From: Chionis minor
Taxonomy: Eukaryota; Chordata; Aves; Charadriiformes; Chionididae
Reading direction: 5' to 3'
DNA length: 64,000 nucleotides
Assembly (NCBI GenBank): GCA_013398295.1
Contig: VZSF01001891.1
Location: 1 to 64,000, forward strand
The notes beneath the pieces were generated by a model that saw only the letters and a list, made by a program, of their open reading frames with translations, had not been told where the DNA came from and did not search any database. Positions 10,630-21,900 of the stretch are shown here, in pieces; positions within the stretch are counted from its first letter, which is position 1; every line of letters begins with the position of its first letter. The position numbers and the translations under genes are program-made.

Positions 10630-13600
10630 AGCAGTGAGTCGTTGCAGTGAGTTACCCTGGCTCTCGAGGTCCCTGTCTAGTCCTTGGAGCTGTGCACCCA
10701 GTGCCCCTCTCCTGTCGGTTATGGCAGGCTGTAATTACACTTAAAACCCAGCAACTGGTGTTTGATCCACTATTTGGATTATTGTGATGCAGATGGTATG
10801 GAGATGAAACTCGGGAGGGGGGAAAACAGGAAGGAGATTGGTTTTCCCATAGAAAATGACATCTTTCAATTTGTCTTTTGACTGAGAGATTTGAGAGCCT
10901 GCTGCTTTCCAGCTTCTGTCACCAACTCTTACGAGAAAAGCAGTTGAACCCCCGGGCAGTGGCCCTTTTCGGGCACATGTGGCCATGCCCATGTGCTGGT
11001 GCGGGGGCCAGTAGGACCAGCAAGGGGTTTGGGGCTGGGCCTTGCCATACTTGCTCTGTGGTCTAAGGCAAACACCTGAGGTCAGGTGTGGTGCTGCTGA
11101 CTCTTTGATTTTCCTTCTGCATACTGAGCTGGTTTTGTCCTCCTCCATCCCATCCTTTTTTCTCCTGATCTTAGAAGAATATTTCCCAGGCGTGGTAAAC
11201 CCAAGAACCCTTCTTTTTTCTCTTAAAGTTATATTCGACACTTTTCCTTTCTGGATGATTGCTTCCAGGTGGTGTTATCCAGTATTTTGCTCTGTACAGT
11301 TGAAATGTTGGGATTTTACCTGCTGGATGACACCAAACCTCCTCTGCTTCCTCCCAGGTGCTCCCTTCAGGGAGCATCATGCACCGTCGCTCAGCCTAAG
11401 GTGTGCCATGCTTATCAAGAGCAATTGCTCTCTGCAAAAAGACCATCCGAAGTGTCTTTGGATTAACAAGTAGTCCCAAGGATTTCCTGTTCTTTTATCC
11501 CATAGCTCCACAGAGCCCGGGCAGCTTGGGCTGAGTGTATGGCTGCTGTAGCTCATGGGCTGGTGGCATCCCTCAGAGCCAGTCGAGATGATTTGGTGCT
11601 GATTACTATAATGAGGAACTGGATTTCCCTGGCAGAACTGTTCTAGCTGTTGCACAAAAAGGGAAAGGGAACACCCTGCCAGTCGCTTACCGTTTGGTTT
11701 AGAGAGGTAGCACTTGGCGAACTGGTTCTTGCTGGGGAGGAGTGGTGCTTGACTGGGAATTACCGGTCCAAGGAGGGAGCAGGGGTTTGTTTTTCCTAAT
11801 GTGTTTGCAAGAGTGATAAGTCTTCTAGACTTAGAGAGGAAGCTGAAGTAAACCCCAAGGAAAAATGTAAATGGTGCAATTATGAAGGTACTAGAAATGG
11901 AGAAGTATTTTTACACAACACAACGGAATGGGCAGTAATTAGGCAAAAATGCTGGGGGATAAAAACAAAAGACACTTCTTCCGGGATTAGAAGTGAGCTC
12001 AAAATTGCCAAAGCCTACTGGAAGGAGAGGGGGGATGTGTTGGAGCGAGCAGCCTGTTGTAGCATTTCTTTTCCTTTAATAAGCTTCTCTTTCTGGGAGT
12101 GCTGAGTGTTCAGATGTAGCACACTTAGTGCCTAGTAACCCAACAAAGCTTCGATTGGTGGCTCTGCAGAAGGATTTTCTTTTCCTTGCAGGTTTCTAAC
12201 CATGAAAAGACAGAGAGATCAGTTGCTTCAGAATCCTTAATTAAACACAACAAAGAAGGGCAATTAGAGCTGTGTTTTGCTTCTGTCATCCCGCAAAGCT
12301 TGCAAACCTCAAAACCCTTTTCTTGCTCCAAGATTTATGATGGGAATAAATCATAATTATTCCTGTAATTATCAGCCTTAAGTGAACACCAGCAGGATTG
12401 GTGGGTTTTTTTTTCTTTTTCTTGGGGGAGGTTCTGAAACCCATCCAAGAGGAATTCACTAACCTCTTTTGTTGTGCAGGAAGAAAAACAAAAACATAGG
12501 CGTGGTTATTTTCCCAGGCCTTGGCCGCCTGCCTCCCTGTCACTTCATGTCATATCCTTCCTCCCTCCCAGGTCCCACGTGCCCGCTCACAGCAGAGTAG
12601 CTCCTGTTGCGCTGGATGCCTTCCACGCGTGTCGTCAGAGCTGTCTCTGCCCAAAGAGCTGCTGATACACACAGGGAAAAGATAAGAGAAAAACCAGAGG
12701 GGATTTGAGTGCTTCAGAGGTCAGCAAAAGGACCAGAAATACAGCCTGTCGCTCAGTGTTGAGAAAATAAATGCATGGTGCATCTCTACCAGGCATCTCC
12801 TCCAGGGATCTTGGCTTTGCATTGATGGTTGAATGAAGTTGTGCTCGTACCCGGCAAGAGGGAGCGAGTTCCCCTCCTCAGGCATTGAAGGTGATGATGT
12901 GCGTTGTGGTGGTTTTGCTGCTGGGAAGTTGGATGGTCTGAGGACCTGGGCACAGCACCAGGTGGTCCTGCGGGGCCTGGGCTTGCTGGAGAGCTGGTGG
13001 CAGGGAAGAGAACCACTGGGCAAGAAAGCCACGTGGCTTGGTGTGTTGGGCAGGAGCTCCTGGTGTCTGTAAAGGGTTTTGGGCAGGTGGTTGGGGAGGG
13101 GAATCTTCCCAGGGTTGTGCTGCAATCCAGTTTCCCATGCTGGTGTGATGGATGTAGCTGCCGTAGACGCAGTGGCAGCCAGGTGTCCTCTTTGCCTTTA
13201 GCATGCGTGTTCCATGTTAACAGGCTGATATGACTATGTAAACATCTGAGCAGGTTTCCCAAAATACAGCTGCATTTTCTCTGCTTTGGGGGGTTTCCCA
13301 TGCCTGGGTAAGGAAATGCTACAGTTGAAGCTTTTCTTGCAGAACCGGGGAAGGGCATCCCCAGTGTTGCACTGCAATGACCAGGCTCCAAGCTGATTTA
13401 TAACACAGGCGGCTGAAGGGCCGTAGAGGTGTCCCCAGGCTGTCTGAGAAGGTTTTTGATTACCACTAGGTGTCCTTTCAGCCCTGCTTTCCCCACCACT
13501 CCTCCACAGCAACCGTCTGGGCTGGGATCTGCTGGCCTTGGCCCAAAAGCCACTGGACACCAAAGTGCTGTGGGGCTGAACCCTGGGCTGCTGGGGTCTC

Positions 13601-15864
13601 CAGAACATCCCTTTGATCTCACACAGCTTTGTCTCGTGTAGCGCTGGCTAACAAAAATGAGGATGCTTTGGAAAGCACCCAAACCCCAACTTCTGGATCT
13701 GTGCTGGGTGTTTAATACCTGTGGTATGAATTGGTGACTGTTGCTGCATTGTTGTCTGGGCAGGGCCACTCATTAGTAGAGGGGATGGTCCAAGGAAGCA
13801 ACCTTGGGGAGTAAAAAAAGATGGTGACTATCTCAGTTTCACATGAGAGATGATGACTAAAGCGTGGCCTGATTTTGTGCAGGTTTTTGGTGTGTCTCCA
13901 TGAATTTTCAGAGATGGCCTGTAGAGATGGGGGTGTGTGTCAGTCTTTCCAGAGGTCTGTGGTGTCAGAAAGCACAGCTAACTGTTGTGGGGTTTTCCAA
14001 GTTGTCTAGATGCCCACAATTAAGATTTCTGTAAGGTGTGTCTTGATACCTACAAGCACCAAAAATCACTCTGTCTGGAGCTCTGTGCTTGCAAACGCAG
14101 CTGTAGCTGCTGTTCCTCAGGCAGTGGCAATCCCAGTTGCTTTTCTGGGGTGGGTTATGTCAGGTAAAGGAATTATAGGAAACCTGCTTTGCCAGAACCA
14201 CATGCTGGTTACAAGGATATCTGGGGGCTTGTGGAGTGCAGCCTTTCAAGGAAAATGGAGCACTTTCCAGGAAGCACTTGGCTCTTTGTGGCTTGGGATC
14301 AGCGGAAAATCAATGAATAACAGACACAGGCTTTCTGATACAGGAAACACAGAGTCAGTGAGAGCCGCAAACGGCGATCCTCAAAAATACCTGTATTTCC
14401 ATTTGTGACCACGCACACCTCAACCCACTGAAGGGAAGAAACCGAGCAAGAAATCCCAGTGTGAGTGCTACGCACGGAAGAGGTACAGAGCACCGAAACT
14501 CAGAGCTGCCCTGGCATGAAGCCAGTGTGTCCAGGGCTTTCAAGATGGGCTGCCCATCCTTCTGGATCCAAAGCCCAAACTCAGCAGACAGCTGAAACCA
14601 GCTTGCCTTTTTCCAATGGTGCTGAGCAACTTGAACTGAGTGAGGTCTTCAGATGCTGTGCACATCTGGGTTGAGAGGCCTTGCTTTTGGAAGCTGGCTT
14701 TGGAGGAAAAATACTCAAAATGTGACTGCTGTTTCATTTGACCTAATGGGAAGTCTGTTTTGGAGAGTGTGAGCTCTGCCTGGGCTTATACAAAGCCCTT
14801 TGAGCCATGTCAGGTTGCACGGGATGGACAGGTGCAGTTCCCTGGCTGTGGATCTCAGCGGGATGGCGGCTTTTTATTCGTGTTTGTTCCCATTCTTGAC
14901 GAATGTGGGCTCAGGAGGGTCCAAGCCCTGATGTTTAATTAGTCGAGAGAGCATTTGTGTTGCTGTAATGCTGCCTTTGACTTCCCCCCTGGGGCTTGGG
15001 GGTGACCAGGACCCTCTGATGACTTTATGATGGAGCCACACGTTTGCTCCCAGAGCCCTGATGAAGCCTTGTTAGCGTGGAGCCAGCTCTCCCACTGCAT
15101 GGACGTGGCCAGGGAAGGTTCCCATGTGTGTAGTGATCTGGCATGGCCTCCTGCCTTGATTTAGGGAGCCTGGGGGGAGCTGGGGCATGGCAGGCAGCTG
15201 GACCTGCCGAGAGCACCGCGCTGTCTCGCGCAGACCACCGAGCAGCTATCGCTTCTTAATAAACTTCTTGGCCATTGCTGACCTAGACCACATATGAACA
15301 AGTGAAAGGCAAGTGGTGAAAGGATCTGGATAACGTTACTAATCCCACGTAGCGCTCTCACCGAAAAGGCAAGGCGGGTCTCCCTGCTATTGTGTCCTTT
15401 CACTGCAGCTGCTTGGTTCACCCTCGTGCCTGTAGTAAAACAAAACCTGTTTCTGGATGGGTGCAGCCTCTGGATGCCCAAGGGAGGGATGGGGGAGCCA
15501 TGGAGGTCTCGCGTCCAGGGCTTGGTGCTCCATCTCTGCGCTCCTGGCTGCAGCGTGCTGGGGAGCAGCTTTGCAGGCTGGATGGGGGAAAGCTGTTGTC
15601 CTTGGAGGCTCTGCTGAGGGTTTATATCCTTGTGATGTAGCATTGGTGCTCGAGTAAAGGAGCTATGGAGTCTGCTTGTGCTGGTGCTGCTCCTGCTCCC
15701 TGGGATGGAGCAGGGCTCCGGCTCTACCCTGTGAAGGTTCAAGCTCTTGGGAAGGTAAATTGGTAACTTGTGAACTGTCAGAGCTGGCTGGTGCATCCTC
15801 AAACTGTACTCTGGGGCTTAATTTTTCAATCTCGAAGCACAAACGTACAGGCTGTATATTAGGG

Positions 15865-15905
15865 AGGTTGGACCAGATGGTCTCCTGTGGCTTTGCAACC
15901 TGGGG
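15865..15905 (+). mobile_element. Degenerate CR1 3'-end relic
   Basis: GAGGTTGGACCAGATGGTCT followed by CCTG and AACCTGG is clearly the conserved CR1 3' UTR hairpin region, but the octamer tail and the rest are gone. An old copy. Confidence 0.6.
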
Positions 15906-17614
15906 AAAACAACAATAAACCTTAAGGTTGCCGCCAAATCCAGGCGGAGGAGGTACCTATATAAATACATTTAAATGCTTTAGCAAAGATGCTTCAGTCT
16001 GAAGGAAAGTGGTTGATGTTTTGTGTGTGGCATTTGCCTTCTGACATGGTATTTCCCTTTACAACGGCAGTATCAGGGCCAGCAAGGTCCGTCCTCCTGT
16101 TTCTGGGGACTCAACAAACCTGCCTGGAGACGCAGTTTAACAGGCTTGGGAAAACCAGTTCAGAGTCACAGTTTTTCCTCCTCTTCCTGGCTTTAGTTCC
16201 TGTTTCCAAGAGTTGTTGTGTTCAAAACACAGATTTTGGGTTAAAGGGAATACACGTGCCAAACCAAACAGTTCTTTTTCTTTAGTCTCCCGTTCTAGCA
16301 AGTGGGTGGGGGAAAAAAATTACAATTGCTTTCCTCTGTGCCCAGTTCTTGCTGGTGGTTTTGGTTTGGCAGATGAGCCCAGACCTAGGAGTCATTTGTA
16401 CAGACTATACCCTGCAAGGTGTGAGTCGCCGAGTGCTGTGCTTGGGCAACTAGAGCTGTGTACGGCATTCCCAGTGGAGCTCCAACCACCTCTTGTGCAA
16501 CCATATCAATAACTTTCCAGGAAATGCCTTGCCCAGTGGTCGCTAAATAAGCATAAACCTTTTCTTGAAGTCTGGTGTGTTGAAATCGAGTGTCCTCAAG
16601 GAAAAACCACTGGTTTTGTCAGAATGTGACTCAAGAAAGGAGAGGGGCAGCTTGGCTGGCCTGGAGATCAGGCTCAGCCTGAAGCTCTGCCTTGTGGTTA
16701 ATATCTCCAGCAGTTTAATTTCTTAAATACCCCAGGATCTTTCTCAAGATTTTTACTAATGAGCATTTGAAGCTTGTAGCTCCATCCTTGTGCAGAATAG
16801 GAAAATACTTCGAAATCTAACAGCTCTTTCTCCCTCAGCTCTGCCAGAGTGTTATCACAGTAAATAACTATATAGTGTGTGTGCATGTATATTTTTTTTT
16901 TTTCAGTTTGAACTGGAGGAAACCCTTGAGCTGAGGCCAGGCATTGCCTTGATTATGTAGTATACGGTCACTGTGTCAGGAGTCGCAGCCCAGAGCGAAG
17001 CTGCCTTTGCACAGCTGGGAGCAGCCAGGAAGGAGCATGGTGCTGTTTGGGGAATACCAGGAGGTTTTAATGCATTTAAACTCTTGCTAGCTTTACCCCT
17101 CCTGACCGTTGCTTTTCTTTTTAGCTGGGGAGCGGCGTAGGAGCCCTGTTGAGTGCAAAGTCCCTCCCTTTGGGTGAGGGCAGAAACTGCACAGGAAAAG
17201 GAGGGGGTGGCGCACAGGTTTTTGGTGCCTGACTTTCATTATAGAAGCCTTCCCTCGTCTCCCCGACATTTTGTCTAAATCGCTGCATTTTACTTGTTTT
17301 TCTATGGCTCTGGCGTGCTTGATTTACATTGATTTTAACAGAACACTCGACTAGTGGCTATAGGTGCATGGTGTAGCCCTTCTTTATGTAATGAGTTTCC
17401 TCAGTGTTTGGGTAAAGTCCAAATCCTAAAATGAGAAAAGGAAGTGAATTTGACTGGAACAACGTTTTCCAATTTCAATGTCATCAAGTTGCCATGTCTC
17501 TAAATCAGCTTTTCTGACTCAGTGTTTCCCTCTGAACCAGTTCACCCGCCAAAAAAAGTTATTGGAAGTGGCTGGAGTTCCTTGATGGCTTAAAGAAACT
17601 TAAAAGCAATTGTG
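15906..17614. other. Intergenic downstream of CXCL14, no gene seen
   Basis: Unique non-coding DNA between the CR1 relic and the inferred CXCL14 poly(A) site. No exon or repeat was recognised. Confidence 0.6.
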
Positions 17615-17633
17615 AGGTTTTTTAAATATATTT

Positions 17634-17639
17634 TTTATT
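17634..17639 (-). terminator. Polyadenylation signal AATAAA for CXCL14
   Basis: A canonical AATAAA on the minus strand lies 1.26 kb past the CXCL14 stop, at the point where the AT-rich tail gives way to less AT-rich sequence. Cleavage would be expected 10-30 bases further, near 17605-17625. Other AATAAA-like sites in the UTR could be used alternatively. Confidence 0.6.
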
Positions 17640-18066
17640 ATTTTTTTTACTTGTCTTAGAAAGAAATATGAAATCTGCATGCAACCTTCTAAATATTTCA
17701 AACATTTAAATAGGATATGATAATTTAGCAGTACGGTACATTATACAGAAAGATAATATAGGGAGACTTCCTATAGTATATTTACAAATGAAAAGGTAGT
17801 TTTGTTATTTTTAAAAAGAGGAATGCACTGCTTAACATTGAAGTATTACATTCAAAATAATGTAATGAATATGCTGTATTGTGACTAAAACATATATAGG
17901 TATTTATATGTTTGCCCTATCGTATTTTTCATAAAAAGGTACCTTTTAAAGGCTTTTTTTTGTTGTTGTTGCTACAAATCTAGGAAATCATACACAATAG
18001 ACTTGAAGCTTAAAATGACTCGGTACTGAAGCCACAAACTTTCTGTAAGAACTTCAGGTGGGGAGC

Positions 18067-18158
18067 GGGGGGGGGGGGGGAAAAAAAATTTTTTTTTTTT
18101 TTTTTTTTTNAAAATCGGTCGGAGGAGACGGGGGGGGGGGGGGGGGGGGGGGGGGGGG
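18067..18158. other. Assembly gap at 18110 with homopolymer artefacts
   Basis: The order is 14 G, 8 A, 21 T, then N (18110), a short AAAATCGGTCGGAGGAGAC string, and 29 G. Such stacked homopolymers around an N look like failed gap filling or low-quality read ends rather than real 3' UTR sequence. Normal-looking UTR resumes on both sides. Confidence 0.75.
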
Positions 18159-18899
18159 AAATCAAATGTTTTCTTAGTAATAAAAATGACCTAGAAATGC
18201 TTTCTAATGCATGGAAGGTTAAATGGGCGACGTGGTACGCTTCACCTTGCAGCAAGACCTCAAGTCCCTTAAAAGAAGAGGTACACAAGTGATGTTCATA
18301 CTCATTTGAGGATGTGCCGAGGGACCTCACTTCTGCAGTTAGAGCCACGACATGGTGGTGGCATCTTCCCCAGCAAACTCGTCTTTGGTCCCTGCTTTGC
18401 CCGGCTACAGCGGAGGCTGCGACCATGACAAACCCCCGCAGCACCGTGGCTTTTCCACTGTTCATGGGTGAGGGACATGGCTGTAGAACACCTTTACAAA
18501 TGTTACCGTTTGTCTAATGAGCTTATAAAGCCCAATTGCAATCATAGAGAAGTATGAATGAATAACAATTAAAAAAAAAAACCACAAAACCACCCCAAAA
18601 CACCACCCAACCAAACCCAACCCCCAAATCAACCTCTTTATAATGAAAAGCATGAGTGTTTTCCCAACCTCAGTACGGAGCAGATGGGTATGGTATGAGA
18701 TCTGAAGTGCAACAGATGCTTGTGAAATCTGGAAGCCTTTTGCACACGGCTATAAAATGTAAAAACTGACCCTCAGTAAAAAGTGCTTTATAATAATATA
18801 GAATTTGTGTCTTATGTCTGTGAGAAAGAAATAATCTTCTGCAGAGCCCAGTCCTATGCCAGCCAAGGGAGTCCGCCTCGTTCCTCATGCTGCCTCCTT

Positions 18900-18915
18900 T
18901 TATTCTTCGTAAACC
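18900..18915 (-). CDS. CXCL14: CXCL14 coding exon 4 (last 16 coding bases)
   Basis: Only 16 bases are coding: one base completing Arg94, then VYEE and the TAA stop. The acceptor is TTCTGTTTAG on the minus strand. The split AG/G codon joins perfectly with exon 3 to give RVYEE, the family's invariant C-terminus. The coding part is far too short for ORF-based detection; it was found by looking for the reverse complement of the expected ending. The 3' UTR continues directly from 18899. Confidence 0.93.
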
Positions 18916-21900
18916 CTAAACAGAAGGAAAGCCAAGCGCAGAATGTTTAAATGAGGAATGAAACAACTCCCTTCCAAATAATAATAATAAAACCCCCACA
19001 AACAAAAAAGCCCCAGATTTTTAGCCTTTGTTGGAGTACATTGGAAAATAAGTTATTGACTTCAGCAGTCGCTGGATTGCTATTAGCAAAGCAGCTGGGA
19101 GAAGGGTTGGACTTTGACAGCGCTGGATCTTGCAGGCATGCAGGGAATAACAGGCTCTGCCACGATTATCAGGATGTGTTAGGCTGAAATCCACAACTGC
19201 TAATATACTTTAACTGCTGGAAAATCCCTATCTTGTATACAAATGTTGAAGTATACCATCAGCTGTATGTAGATAACAAATTCACAATATCTGTCATGTT
19301 TGGAATAATACTAGACTCTGTTATTTTTCTTGTTTATGTCCTGAGAAGACCAGTTGACCATCCTGTTTGCTTAAAAATCCTTGTTTTGCAGGCTCTTTGG
19401 GTGAAAGTGATCTTCCATGGTATGGGTAAAACCAAGGGCAAAGCTGTTTTGGGGAAGCGATTCATGTTTGTGCTGCGTTTGACTTTAAGTTCCCTGGATT
19501 TTCCTGGGGAGCCGTGCTGTGGGTTGGGTACAGATGGCACTGAGGCACTGACAAATTCTTTATTTTTTATGAGGACTTGGTTTAAACTGGGCTCTTTACA
19601 TCTGAAATATTCACTTGATGCTGTTCCAGCTGTGGTTTGGCTTGGCTGCCCTGCTCGCCTTGGGGACTTGCTGGGTGCCATGCAGGGGTGACAAGTCCCA
19701 GTGGGGCGATGCTGGAGCTGGGCAGGCCAGCAGCCAAAGTCCCTTAAAAGCAGGCTTGAAGATTAAACACATACGCTTGAATCCCACCCTTGTAACAAAT
19801 AGCTCCCTCTCCTTGCATCATTCTGTAGTGAGCTTTTTATCATAGAATCATGGAATGGTTTAGGTTGGAAGGGACCTTTAAAGACCATCCAGTCCCACCT
19901 CCCTGCCCTGGGCAGGGACACCTCCAACCACACCAGGTTGCTCCAAGCCCCGTCCGACCTGGCCTTGAACCTCCAGGGATGGGGCAGCCACAGCTGCTCC
20001 GGGCAACCCTGGTCAGGGGCTCACCACCCGCACAGGAAACAATTTCTTCCTAGTATCTCATCTAAATCTCCCCTCTTTCAGTGTAAAACCGTTCCCTCTC
20101 ATCCTGTGGCCCCTCTCCCTGATCCAGAGTCCCTCCCCAGCTTTCCTGGAGCCCCTTTAGGGCTGGGAGGCTGCTGAGAAGATACTTCTATGTGCTAAGA
20201 TTGCGTGCAGCGCTGTTACCTGCAGGCAGGAGCTTGGCTGCAGCACACAGCTGCTGGCCCTCACAGCCTTGCACACAGCATCCCTCCCCTTGGTCCACCC
20301 GGGACAACCCTGCACATCTCCTGAATGTGGGAGTCTGGGGCTCGGCACCCTTCGTCATCTCAGGGATGGCTTTATTAAGAAACCCCAAGAACCAAACAAA
20401 ACCCCCAAAAAACTAAAAAAAAACCTCAAAAACCAACCGAAAAAACTAGGGAAAGAGTGTAAATAGATTGTTATGCAGTAGCCAGGGTTTCTCCGTGTGC
20501 TCAGTTTGTGGAGCAGCTGGCTGGGGGCTCCGCACCCACCACTGCTCGCAGTGCTGTGGCATCACCCCTGTCACCGCGTGGCTGTGCTGGAGCTTGCTGG
20601 CACCCTTGGACCAGCTGGGAGATGGGGCTTGCTGCTTACTTGCCTCGTTTGACCTTGATTTTGGGGAGCAAATTTCCCATCAGCTGAGAAGGATCAGGGT
20701 TTGGTGGGACTGTGCTGTGTATGGAGGCTCTTTTTTGGCCGGGGCTGGAGTTGAGCAGCGCCACTGACTATCAGAAATCTGTTTCTCTCTCCCTTCTATC
20801 TATGACTTGCAAAATAAAAACCCAAACCACAAAACCAGCTAAAATTCCTCTGTGCAAGGGAAGAAGTGTCAGAGCATCTTGACATCAAGATCTTGACACC
20901 TTTTTCTGGGTGTAATACACTAGTTAAAATTGGCAAAGATCCGCGTCATCAGATATTGAAGATTTTAAGGTGGTGTGACAGGGCACTCTCTTCCCAGCTC
21001 TGCTGACTGCTTTCCTGATGACTGTGTGGAAGTAATTTAGCTTTTCATCTTGGCTTTTTACCCGTAGAAGCGAGGTGAGTGGATGTAAATAACTGAGAAC
21101 GTCAGCTGATGAATAGTTTAACAGAAAATAATTACTATTTATAGTCAGAACAGCCTAATCCTAAAATAGAAGTGAGGATTGCATGTAGCAGGAAGGCAAT
21201 AACATCAAGAACATCCATTTATAATTGTAATTTTAGTAGTGAAACACATCCTCCGTGGTGGATAGAGCGTTTGCAGTGTGTGCGTTTTCCTGGGCTCTCT
21301 CTGTCTGAACGCTGTCGATTGCCCAACTTGCCACTGAGATTTTCTCCCTGGACTGTTCAGCGAACTTGTACTTACCTGCCTTTCTCTTTCCATACTCTGT
21401 ACCACTTCAGCAGCCTCACTGTGTTCTGGCGTTTGGGGTTTAAGCAGTGCTGCTGCTCCCCTCTCACCCGTGTCCACAGGGTCACGCTGCAAGGCAAGCA
21501 AGCACAGGTCATGGGAGTCGAAGGAAATACCAGCTCCCACTCCAGGTAAATGCCAAAATTGGTCAGGGGGCTCACCCGGGCGAGCAGTGGGAGGGTTTTC
21601 ATGCTCTGTATTTTATGGCAGATATTTCAGTTTACTGTAATGGTATTGGAGCAGATCTTCAGCTGTTATCAATCAGTGCAGTGCAATATTGTCTGCTGTT
21701 ACACTAGGTGGTACCAGATGAAGATTTACCCACTGGTTTTAATCAGTGGGTTTGCTCTGCCCATCTTAGATATCTTGTTTTGAGCTTAATAGCTGATTTA
21801 ATTAGGGGTCATTCAGGCAGCCACAAGGTCTTTGCATGAGAAGATGGTTCCTGTACACTCAACAATGCTGCATCCAAGAGAAAAGATCAGACCTCCTTTG

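Larger units (their letters stand above)
7443..15864. other. Intergenic, no gene seen
   Basis: Non-coding DNA with scattered A/T tracts (8235-8265, 10033-10040, 10529-10546). GC-richer patches at 12900-13600 and 15160-15800 produce overlapping open frames of about 200 codons with no recognisable domains. Two subregions are listed separately: a candidate regulatory block at 9550-9720 and a TG/TA microsatellite at 10590-10629. Confidence 0.6.
17615..18899 (-). other. CXCL14: CXCL14 3' untranslated region
   Basis: This is the roughly 1.28-kb tail of the last exon, running from the stop codon to a position shortly past the AATAAA at 17634-17639. The length fits the long 3' UTR known for vertebrate CXCL14. 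It is AT-rich towards its end and has several ATTTA motifs on the transcript strand (TAAAT on the plus strand, for example near 17622, 17692 and 17705), which may affect mRNA stability. The exact cleavage site is inferred. An assembly gap with suspicious homopolymers lies within it (18067-18158), so the true length may differ. Confidence 0.72.
18916..21375 (-). other. CXCL14 intron 3
   Basis: This 2.46-kb intron contains a CR1 fragment (19840-20175) in the same orientation as the gene, plus its about 100-bp companion tail at 19737-19839. A/C-rich simple sequence lies near 20390-20450. Nothing else was recognised. Confidence 0.8.

Noticed and set aside
12786..13391. 201-codon minus-strand open frame
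   Set aside because: Low-information Pro/Ser/His-rich translation with overlapping frames on both strands; no recognisable protein.
15161..15802. 213-codon minus-strand open frame
   Set aside because: GC-rich intergenic sequence with several overlapping open frames on both strands; no domain, no splice structure.
18010..18465. 151-codon minus-strand open frame with poly-Lys and poly-Pro
   Set aside because: It crosses the N at 18110; the poly-Lys and poly-Pro runs come from gap-edge homopolymers in the CXCL14 3' UTR.
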